DNA from: Geotrypetes seraphini
Taxonomy: Eukaryota > Chordata > Amphibia > Gymnophiona > Dermophiidae
Direction of reading: 5' to 3'
DNA length: 64,000 nt
Assembly: GCF_902459505.1 (NCBI RefSeq)
Contig: NC_047096.1
Coordinates: 8,804,001-8,868,000 of the forward strand
Made by a program: the position numbers and the translations under genes. Of the stretch, positions 23,076-33,300 are shown one piece after another (position 1 is the stretch's first letter; each line of letters opens with the position of its first letter). The notes beneath the pieces are model-generated. The model saw nothing but the letters and a program-made list of their open reading frames with translations. It searched no databases and was not told the origin of the DNA.

Positions 23076-23640
23076 AAGCTCAGCTCAATCTGCATCAATC
23101 TCCCCCCTTGCATGCATGCCTGGAGAGGATGCAATTGAACTGAGCATGCACAGGGGGGAGAGGATGTACCAGCATCTGGAAATGTGCCAACTGCCCCAGG
23201 GTTTAGATAGCTCAGAGAAATTTTATGAGGTCTCTTTAGCTGAGAAGATTGTTAGCTTTACTAACAATGTATGCTGCTGCTGGATGGGCCCCTGACCACC
23301 TGCACCTATTCCACTGATGCACACACAATGAGGGCAGTTTTTTAAAGCCATTTATCCACATTAAATTTGGAAATTGGCCACTCCTTCTTTCTGCAGGTAA
23401 AAGTACACACTAAATGGCTTTTTTGGAGTTTGTATGGCTGTCAACATTGACTACAGTTCACTTTTGTTGCCTTAGGTGACTGCCTACTGCCCTGCCCTGC
23501 CCGCAGCCTCCCAAAGGAAAGGCACAGCAGGTGGAGCCAAAAAGCACTCAATCTAAATAGAGAAGCAGCACTGGTGACCTGGATTGGCCAATGTTGGAAA
23601 CAGGATACTGGGCTAGATGAACCCAGCATAGCTATTCTTA
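23076..23640 (+). other. unassigned sequence ending in an L3 tail piece
   Basis: No gene seen. Positions about 23565-23640 hold the last part of an L3 3' UTR ('gtgacctggattggccaatg' and 'tactgggctagatg'). Confidence 0.45.
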
Positions 23641-23644
23641 TAAC

Positions 23645-23720
23645 TAAAGGTGGACCCCAACAGAGGCCATGTTTCGGCTAACTAATCTTCAGCAGGTGTC
23701 CTAATCCATGACCATCCACA
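23645..23720 (-). ncRNA. candidate hammerhead-ribozyme-like motif (fossil)
   Basis: On the minus strand, the core box CTGAAGA is followed by GCCGAAAC. A short ACA/TGT stem and a GTT site come next, then GGGGTCCACC, which can pair back to GGACACC before the core. That is the layout of the minimal hammerheads of Penelope-like retroelements. Activity is untested and this may be a decayed copy. Confidence 0.35.
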
Positions 23721-24384
23721 ATCAGTGATTACATAAAGAGCAAAGAGCACTTTGTGGTGATGATTTGCATAAACCAGTTTCTCTCTTTTCACACTGAAAA
23801 ACAGACTAGTATGGACTTTTGCAAAAAGTAAAGCTTGGGCATCACTATTATATCTCCTGCTTTCTTCCTAGTCTTTCCACTTTTGGAAGGTGCACTCTGC
23901 AAAAGTCAAGGGCTACGTTCCAACGCCTGCTTTTATATATAAACCAATTAAGCGGGCCCATAACACATCTGTATACCAAGAACAATCTAAAACCTTTTGC
24001 TCTGCAGCCTCTGTGGTAGCTGTAGCACGCTTCACGTCAAAAAAGAGCAGCCAATCAACACAAAGCTCAGAAACTACAGGAAGTAGTGCCGACACCCAAG
24101 TGAGGCTTGGAATGCACCGAGAGCGAGGTTATTGGAAGGAGGCTTGGAATGGATTGCGAAGAGGCGACCGGAACCCCAGATTGCCTTTAAAAAAAACATA
24201 ATAGTGAATTGCGCGCACACTGCAGTAAAGCAGCCCCCCAAACTCGCGCTCATTAACCTCAAAAAGTTGCCCGCAGCCAGTGTTCCCAAAGTAGCCCAAT
24301 TTGGCGAAACCCACACCCAATTCAACCGGTAACATTGGCGCATGCGTTCTTTGGCTGCCACCCTAGGCCGGTGGATTATTGGAG
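23721..24384. other. BCL2L15-AP4B1 intergenic sequence
   Basis: No repeat or gene recognised. The upper part (24050-24384) becomes richer in G+C and CpG as it approaches the promoter-like block. Confidence 0.3.
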
Positions 24385-24660
24385 CCCTTTGATTGGCTGG
24401 TCATTCATTGGCTGCACAGGCAGACGTCGCTCTTCCTGAGATGTGATTGGCTGCGCTTCCAGCCTGCGCGACCCTCGCTCCTCAGGTCAGCACTTGCTTC
24501 AGATGGACGCTAATAAGGTTCTGTACGTGCTTTGGTGAGCGAGTCCTCGGCGCGGGGGCTGTCCAGCCGCCCTCAGATACATTGCATGCTGGGATTCGTA
24601 GTCGTGTGCAGTGTGTTCTGGGGCCTTGCAGGGGTTCCAGCTCCTCCCCTTCCGGATTGG
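24385..24660 (+). promoter_or_regulatory. AP4B1 promoter-like block
   Basis: Three ATTGGCT boxes (inverted CCAAT, NF-Y type) lie at 24392-24398, 24407-24413 and 24446-24452. A GACGTCG CRE-like site is at 24423-24429 and an ETS-like CTTCCGG at 24649-24655. The motif at 24584-24602 reads on the minus strand as ACTACGAATCCCAGCATGC, very close to the ZNF143 (Staf) consensus. A good donor (TTTG then GTGAGC) at 24534/24535 could end a 5' non-coding exon joined to an acceptor near 27368. It could also drive BCL2L15 divergently. This is inferred from sequence only. Confidence 0.6.
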
Positions 24661-24879
24661 GTAACGAGACATTTCATTTGATTGCAGTTGTTACAGAGAT
24701 GCCAAGTTTCCCAATTCTAGGCTGGAAATTTTGGGCAACCCTGGATTTTTTTTTTACCTCCCCATTGCTGCATTATGGGATTTCTAGCATTGATTGTAAT
24801 GGACAGGAACAGTCATTACAAATCCTCCACCACTTTGCTGTGGCTCTCACTCTACTGTGTCAACAGATTTGGGAGACAA

Positions 24880-25115
24880 AAACCATTGCCAACTAACTGG
24901 AGAATATGTTTATTTATACCTTTACAACTTACCTGAAATTCAGGCTGGTTTTAGAAAAGGTCCAGGAACCAGAGATATTATTGTGAATGTTAGATGGATA
25001 ATGGAGAAGAGTAGAGACTATAAAAGGCCGGAATTTTTGCTTCATTGGTTGTAGCAAAACTTTTGATTGTGTGGATCTTGTTAAAGTATGGAGAACTCTG
25101 TACAAATGGGAATAC
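24880..25115 (+). mobile_element. RTE (BovB-like) LINE fragment
   Basis: Reads EIQAGFRKGPGTRDIIVNVR and WIMEKSRDYKR, the RTE RT motif upstream of the catalytic region. Short, broken and truncated at both ends. Confidence 0.75.
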
Positions 25116-25119
25116 CGAA

Positions 25120-26110
25120 GTCCAGCAGAATCTGTTATCCGGCACCCGTGGGGATTGGTGGATGCCAGATAACTGTAGTTTCTGGTTGTTTGAGAGTTAA
25201 TGTAAAAATAGTTGTGTCTCCTTTCCCACCTCACTCTATCATCCCCTTCACCCCCACTTCTAGGTCCAGCATCTTCCTTTCTCTTCCCCTTGCTCCTCCC
25301 CCCCCCCGGTTCATAGACAGTAATGCGGAAGACAAAGGCGCGCGCCGACAACTGAGCGCAAGATGGAGGCGTGCGCCGAAGAAAAAGACTTTTTAGGGGC
25401 TGCGATGAGGAGTTTTGTTGGGGAGCCCCCCCACTTTACTTAAAACATATCGCGGCGGCGTTGTGGGGGGTTTGGGGGGTTGTAACCTAAAAACAGGGAA
25501 AAAGTTACGTTTTGAGTAAAATGTGGGGACTTACAACCCTCCAAAACCCCCACAACGCGGCGCGATCTGTATTAAGTAAAGTCCCCCCACACCCCCTGTC
25601 GTAGCCCCTAAAAACAGTCTTTTTCTTTGGTGCGCGCCTCCGCGCTGCGCTCAGTTGTCTGCTCGCGCCTTTATCCCGGCGCGCTTTTGACCTGACACCC
25701 CCACACACACACACACTTCCTCCCTCCCTTAACTGAAGCAGCACAGCCGGTCCTGACAAACCCCTCCCTCTGTTCCCAAAGCAGCAGTCAGTCCTGACAA
25801 CTCCCTACCTCCCTCGCTCACTCACCACCTGATGCTGTAGTGGCAGCCAGCGAATAGAGGAAGCACCGGTAAACAGGTAGCTTTTGGCCAGCTCTGGCAG
25901 GACCTTTCCTCTGTCACGTCGGAAGTGATGTGACAGAGGAAAGACCCTGCCAGGGCTGGCCAGAAGTTGCCTGTTTACCGGCACTTCCTCTGCTTGCTGG
26001 CTTCAGCTACAGCGTCAGGGGAGGGAGGGGGGTTGTTGTGACCGGCTCTGCTGCTTCAGGAACAAAGGGAAGGGGGTGTCAGGACCAGCTCTACTGTTCA
26101 AAAATATTGT
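25120..26110. repeat. compound palindromic DNA elements
   Basis: Two palindromes in series. The first (25313-25690) belongs to the 'caaaagcgcg' family of 13575-13980, with arms meeting near 25500. The second (about 25720-26100) has its centre near 25918, with 'gtaaacaggtagcttttggc' against 'agttgcctgtttac'. The left part (25128-25190) has a short inverted pair, 'ttatccggca' and 'tgccagataa'. All open frames here are shadows. Confidence 0.6.
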
Positions 26111-26340
26111 AGTTCTTCCCCCTCCTTTTTGTGCCAATACAGTTGTATGTTTTAATGCTTAGTTGTTGTTGTCATTGCTGTTTTTGTTCTGTTTTTTTTT
26201 TTAAATATGATGTCATTTTAATTTTTGATGTCTTTTTATTATTCTGTCTTAATTGTCTTTACCCCACTCAAATGTTTTATGAATGTTATCCGCTTTGAAA
26301 CTTTGAAAAGGCGGGATAACAAAATTTAAATAAACTTTTA
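26111..26340 (+). mobile_element. retroelement 3' tail
   Basis: 'tgttatccgctttgaaactt' and 'gaaaaggcgggataacaaaa', followed by an A-rich end, is the type of LINE/SINE tail seen elsewhere in the window. No coding content. Confidence 0.5.
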
Positions 26341-26699
26341 AAAAAACCAATTTATTTTTTTCATCTTAGCTAGTATATGTATTCCTTTCCCCTTCCATGC
26401 TACAGAGGTGTTTACCAGCTGTTCCTACTCAACTCAAACTAGGTTTTGTTCTGTTTTATCCATGGTGTCGTAGTTCTAACGCCAGTCAGCTAAAGTCAGA
26501 GTTGTTACGTCAGCTCCTGCGTTTATTATCAAAACAAAATTTTAAAAAAGTTGTGCCAAGTTCTTGGCCAAAATATTATGGTGACCTGGATTTTATTTTT
26601 GATCTAATCCCCCCCAAAAAAAAAACCCAAAAACAAAACCCAACAACCCACCATTCATTGTTAACTCTGAGAAACATGTGAGTGGGGATGGAACAGCAC
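26341..26699. other. unassigned stretch
   Basis: No gene or clear repeat. Contains an A-rich run at 26613-26642. Confidence 0.3.
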
Positions 26700-27000
26700 A
26701 CATCAAGCAGGGATAAACTGAATAAACAAATGTTTATTGAAATGTAAATATAAAAGGCTGGCTCTATCATATGTTCACTGTATGTCGTGGACCCGACACG
26801 GTCTGTGTTTCGGCCTGCCTCAGGGGCGTAAATGACATCCAGCAGGTGGCACTCTTGTGACAATAAAGATTGCTGTTGCAATAAATCGGGTATGATCCGA
26901 GAATAAAAGAGTAAAAATATCCCTTCACCTGGGCAAGCAGTTGTGAGAGTACCGGTAGTAGTATGAATATATGATGGAGACTTTTCGACTTCCACCTGAG
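26700..27000 (-). mobile_element. Penelope-like element remnant with hammerhead-like motif (tentative)
   Basis: Minus strand: CCCCTGAGGCAGGCCGAAAC, then ACAGACCGTGTCGGGTCC. It has a CGAAAC box, an ACAC/GTGT stem and a GTC site, and distal ATGTC/GACAT can pair as stem I. This resembles hammerhead-bearing terminal repeats of Penelope-like elements. No RT gene is present, so it is at best an old fragment. Confidence 0.35.
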
Positions 27001-27386
27001 TTTGTTTGTTTGTTTTAAGGTTCCCTCTTCAACTTTTGTATAGCAGTTGCATGAACGGAAAGATAAAGAGCCTTAAGTCATTGATTTGGCTGTGACAAAT
27101 GCAAACCCATAATTAGGTAAGTTTTGAGATACTCTTCCATGGTTGTGTCTGCCCTATTTGTTATGCCAGTATTCAATCATGACAGAGTGCAACTGGCATG
27201 GAATGGCAGGTGCAGCTCTGTCTGCCTTATTTGACTGTGCGGATTTTTATTTGCCATCAAATACTATGTTATTTGTTTAAGAACATTCAAAACTAGCACA
27301 TTCACCTTTATTTCCAAATCATTAAAGACTGGATATCTTGATAGAGGACTATATCCTGAAGCTTGCAGTGCTTGCTGTCCTAAAGA

Positions 27387-30300
27387 ATGCCTTATCTCGG
27401 ATCTGAGGAGACGGTGAAGGAGCTGAGGAGAGCTTTATGTAACCCTCATGTCCAGGCAGACCGACTCAGATACAGAAATGTAATTCTCAGAGTGATCAGG
27501 TAAGGTGCTTGTATTTCTACCTCCTGATCAATTTAGTATTAAGTAAACTTTATAAGATGATCTGTTTTAATTTGGAAGGAAAAGATATACACGTCTCCCT
27601 CCGTATTTGCGGTTTCAGCAATCGCGGTTTCGATTATTCACGGCTTTTAGCTTGCTGCTTCCTCCCCCCACATTATGTCAGCTTGCATAGAGAAATCGCT
27701 GATTCCAAGCGTTTACAGAGAAAAATCGCTGATTCCCAGCACTTTCTTCACCGTGTTTTGCCTCTCCTTCAAGAACAGGCCAGGTCTCTCACCATGTTAT
27801 TCACGGTTTCACCATATTCACTATGGTTTTTAATAGAAAACGGCGAATAACATATGAAAAAGTTATTTACGGTTTTTCTGTATTTGCGGTTCTGTTAATC
27901 TCCTATCACAGTGAATATGGAGGGAGTAGTGTATTTACTTTATGCTGTTAATGTATTAATCCCCCTCCCCTTTTGCAAAACCATAGCGTGGTTTTTAACG
28001 CTGGCTGGGGCGATAATAGCTCCAACGCTCATATGAGCATTGGAACTGTTGCCGCCACAGCTGACGCTAAAAGCCGCACTATGGTTTTGTAAAAGTGTAT
28101 GTGTGGGGGGGGGAGGGGGTGTCAATGTGGATGTATCAACCCAGAAGTAGGCTGATAAAAAGTCCAGTGAATTATAAGAACATGGTATGTCGTTGCACTG
28201 AAAATGTACAGCAGGAATTCAATATGCTAATATAAATTTTTTACACTGCAACAGTATCACTTATAGTCACAGAGTAAGACATTGACAAGTATAACCACCA
28301 TAAATTCTCAATGTCCCCTATATTCTTTGTACTTCTTATATAAATTCTATTTAGGGCCTCAGATTTGCCATTAGGTGCCAGACATTTCTATGGTCACCAA
28401 ACAACTTTGGCTATGGCTTCCTCACTAGCCCATCATACTTTTTTTTTAATGTTTTTTAATATATAAAGTGCTCAGTGCTATTTTTATAACTTAATTCGTT
28501 ATTTCTTAATGTAAAAACTTGCAATAACTTAATAACTTATCTCAAATCTTTTCTGTTAGTAATATCGGGAAGGGACCTGTCATTCGACATGTTTCGCCCT
28601 CAGGCTGTTTCAAGAAAAGTCCCCCCTTTCCAAATATTTCCTTGCCATCCCGATCTGCATAACATTTCTGAAACACGTCGAATGACAGGTCCCTTCCCGA
28701 TATTACTAAAAGAAAAGATTTGAGATAAGTTATTAAGTTATTGCAAGTTTTTACATTAAGAAATAACGAATTAAGTTATAAAAATAGCACTGAGCACTTT
28801 ATATATTAAAAAACATTTAAAAAAAAGTATGATGGGTTAGTGAGGAAGCCATAGCCAAAGTTGTTTGGTGACCATAGAAATGTCTGGCACCTAATGGCAA
28901 ATCTGAGGCCCTAAATAGAATTTATATAAGAAGTACAAAGAATATAGGGGATATTGAGAATTTATGGTGACTATAAATTTTTTAACATATATGGAGGCAC
29001 TTAGGCCCGGATTCTTGAACTGGTGTTGATATTGGCGACTGCCGATCGTGTGTCAATCACGCATCGGTGCCGCTTTCAGAATCGCGCCGACGTGGAAGAT
29101 AGGTGCCAGAAATGTAGGCCAGGGTTTTCCAGGCCTACATTTCTGGCGCTTATCTTTGCAAGAATCGCACCTACATAGGCGTTTTAGGACACCTAGTGCC
29201 ACTTCCAGCAGGGGCCACACCTACTTTAGCATTTGGCAGCTGCAATTCCAGGGCCAGTTTTCTAGGTACCAGGATGCGCCTCAAATCTCTGTTAAAAATG
29301 CTGTTTGGATGGCGCCTAGTGACGCCTAGAAAATCGGTGCCGGTTCGAGAATCCGGGTCTTAATGAGATTTTGGAATTGTCGCTTATCTAAAAGATCTAA
29401 CAGTGCTTTCGAATCTCCCTTCTACCATTGACATTATTAGGTGTATGACGCAGGGAGTGGATGTCTCTGGTGTCTTTGCGGAGATGGTTAAAGCCAGTGC
29501 CACGGTCGATATTGTTCAGAAGAAGTTGGTGTATTTGTACATGTGCACTTATGCTGCGCTCAAACCCGATCTGGCTCTCCTGGCCATCAACACGCTCTGC
29601 AAAGACTGCTCGGACCCCAATCCGATGGTGAGAGGGTTGGCCCTGCGCAGCATGTGCAACCACAGGTGTGTTTCCCATGGAAAGGAACATGTCTCCTTTC
29701 CTCACAAGTCATGCAAATAGAACTTGATAGTTTTTTCCGTACCCTTAGCTAGTCTATGGCCATTAATATGGATAAAGGGCATTTTGAAATGTTTCCTCGA
29801 TGCAGGATGCCAGGCCTCCATGAATATATTCAGCAGCCAATTTTAAATGGACTTCGAGACAAAGCTTCATATGTGAGGAGAGTGGCTGTCCTGGGTTCTG
29901 CAAAAATGTACACCCAGCAAGGAGACCTGGAAATTGGTAGGTTGCTGAAATCCTAAACACCCTCAGTTGCTGCAGACTGGAAATAGAAACTCCAAGTAAT
30001 TTCCGCAGGATACACTTCTCCCTCCATATCCGCGGTTTCCGTATCTGCGGATTCGCTTATTTGCGATTTTTTTTTGGCTGATGACTCCACCCCTCAAAAT
30101 TACATCATCATTAAAGTTCCTTTTTTTTAATTGTACCGATAAAAAAGTTTATCACTTACCATTCACTCTGAAAATCACTGCTCCATGCTTTCTCCCACAA
30201 AATCGTAGCTTCCCAGTGTGCACTGAGAAAAACACTGCTTCCCAGCATGCATGGAGAAAATCTCTGGGACTTTCTGCTTGCCTGCTATTAGCCCTACATT

Positions 30301-33300
30301 CTCTTGGAATCGCTGGGAATCGTTGGGTATTGAACTTTTTTTTATTGCCCTGAGATTATTACTGTACACTACTGTATTATTGTATAATAAATATTGTGAA
30401 TTTCAATAGTAGTAATAGTGGCTTATTTCCAAAAACTTTGAATAACAGTTGAAAAGTTATTCGCCATTTCAATAGTAAAAACGACAGCGTTTTCACAAAA
30501 CCGCAAATAACATGTAAAAAGTTATTTGCGGTTTTTCCATATTCACGTCTATGGTCCGCCCGCATCGCCCGCGAATACGGAGGGAGAACTGTATTTGTAA
30601 CCCAATTGGGTCTAAAACATATTCAGCCAGGAAGGAATTTTCCTTTGCTTAAATCTAGGGTTACCATAAGGCTTCAAAAAAAGGAGGACGGATTGAGATA
30701 TCCGAGTTTTACTTCTAGGAGGGGGTGCATTTTTGTAAGCAAATGAGCTTTTACCACATCCAGGTGGACCAATTAAAACATAGACTGCTGTTTTGAAATC
30801 CCAGGGTTTGCAAAGCCCCGTGGTTTGAATGTAATCTCTTAGGCCCCTCCCATGGAGGATAAAGCACTTGGGATAAGCCTGTGCAACTTTAGAGAGAGAG
30901 GCAAAGGTGCATTGATTTTTGAAGCTTTGAGGATTTTCCCTGGATTTGAGGAGTGTCCCTCTCTTTAAATTTTATGTTCCTTTTTACAGTATTTTTGATT
31001 TTGGAGATCTGTTCCCATGGCTTTTTCAACGTGAGCTCTTGGTAGGAGTTTTTTCATTTAAAAGTAAAGCCCAGATGTCTCAATCCATCCTCCTTTTTCT
31101 GGAGCCACAGGGGAACCCTGCTTAAAACATCAGCCATCATGAAAAGAGGAGACTGAGACTGAGAAGGGGACATGATTGAAACATTCAAGATAATGAAGGG
31201 AATAGACTTAGTAGATAAAGACAGGTTGTTCACCCTCTCCAAGGTAGAGAGAATGAGAGGGCACTCTTTAAAGTTAAAAGGGGATAGATTCCGTACAAAC
31301 GTAAGGAAATTCTTCTTCACCCAGAGAGTGATGGAAAACTGGAATGCTCTTCCGGAGTCTGTCATAGGGGAAAATACCCTCCAGGGATTCAAGACAAAGT
31401 TAGACAAGTTCCTGCTGAACCAGAACGAACGCAGGTAGGGCTAGACTCAAATAGGACACTGGTCTTTGACCTAAGGGCCGCCGTGTGAGCAGAGTGCTGG
31501 GCACGATGGACCACGGGTCTGACCCAGCAGCGGCAATTCTTATGAGTGTGATATTTCTGGCTTAAATGTTTAGAAAAGCCAATGTCCATTTCTTGACTCT
31601 GAGGTTTGCTTGAGTTGCTGGTTTAGCATGTCGTTTATTCTGTTATTTGGTTGTGTTTCCCCAGACGGAACTCTAGTGAACGAACTGTACAGTCTGCTGA
31701 GGGACCCAGATCCCATTGTGATAGTGAACTGCCTGCGAGCGCTGGAGGAAATACTGCAGCGGGAAGGGGGCGTGGTGATCAACAAGCCCATCGCTCATCA
31801 TCTCCTAAACAGGTGTTTTCCCTTTTCTTTCTGTCCACGCCCAGCTGTGAATCGGTGTCAGTTCTCAAACTCGGCTGCTCATATCAAGTCAAACCTGAGA
31901 GCATTTTCCTGAAGGAGTTATATGAAGATACATTCTTAACCCTGCTTTTGTAGGAACAATGAGCTAGAACTGAAAGTATTTAGCTGATAGTTTCTTCCCT
32001 TACACACCTCCCCGAGAATTCCATTCCTCGGATAAAAGCAATTTACGTGTGCCCTTCTCCACTGCCAATTCCAGACTTCATTCCTCTCATCTTGCTGCCC
32101 CATATGTCTTAGCCTATAGGAAGAGGAGATGCAAATGTTAAGAGCCTTAGCCGATAGGGAGAGGAGGAGATAGTGGATGCTCTGGATGGGCCATTTGGCC
32201 TTTATCTGCCGTCATGTTTCTATAACCATAAAGCTCTATGACCTCACAATGCAGGTGTAAAGAGCCTTAGCCTATAGGAAGAGGAGATGCAAATGTTAAG
32301 AGCCTTAGCCAATAGGGAGAGGAGGAGATACAGGATGCTCTGGATGGGCCATTTGGCCTTTATCTGTCATATTTCTATAACCATACAGCTCTATGACCTC
32401 ACAATGCAGGTGCAGAGTCTTAGCCTATAGGAAGAGGAGATGCAAATGTTAAGAGCCGTAGCCAATAGGGAGAGGAGGAGATAGTGGATGCTCTGGATGG
32501 GCCATTTGGCCTTTATCTGCCGTCATGTTTCTATGTTACTTATTTATTAATTAATTTTAGTATTTGTAGACCACTTATAGCAGGGGTAGGGAACTCCGGT
32601 CCTCGAGAGCCGTATTCCAGTCGGGTTTCCAGGATTTCCCCAATGAATATGCATTGAAAGCAGTGCATGCAAATAGATCTCATGCATATTCATTGGGGCA
32701 ATCCTGAAAACCCAACTGGAATACGGCTGTCAAGGACCGGAGTTCCCTACCCCTGACTTATAGCCTAAGTGGTTTACATTCAGGTACACAAGTATTTCTC
32801 CCTGTGTGTCCTGGTGGGCCCAAAATCTAATGTACCTGGGGCAACTGTTGCACAGTCCAGTTAGGACTTCTATGCCACTGCTCTGAATGCTATTGGACAG
32901 TGTCGTGAGTAGAGAGGAAAGAGCTAAAGGTGATCAAACCAAGCCTCTGAGAGGTAAAGAAATTACTTAACTTGCAACAGATTTGACTAAAAATGGTAGA
33001 TCAGGGGGATAGAGAATCCCATGTATTTTTCTTCCACAGGACAGTTCTTTGCAGAGGTGAAAAATTAACCTTGCAACTGATTTCTTACAGCAGTATGCAT
33101 GGCATTGCATATCAAATTCTTCCTATGAATAAATCATCCTACTGTATTTTTTTCCTTTGGTTTCAGAATGAAAGATTTGGACCAGTGGGGACAAAGTGAG
33201 GTGTTAAGATTTCTTCTCCGTTACAAACCCCGAACTGAAGAGGAGATTTTCGACATCCTCAACCTGCTGGACAGTTTTCTTACCAGCAGTAAACCCAGTG

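Noticed and set aside
24501-24534. A short coding start (MDANKVLYVL) before a good donor
   Set aside because: It does not resemble the AP4B1 N-terminus, and the conserved start MPYLGSEE is present at 27387. It is more likely part of a 5' UTR.
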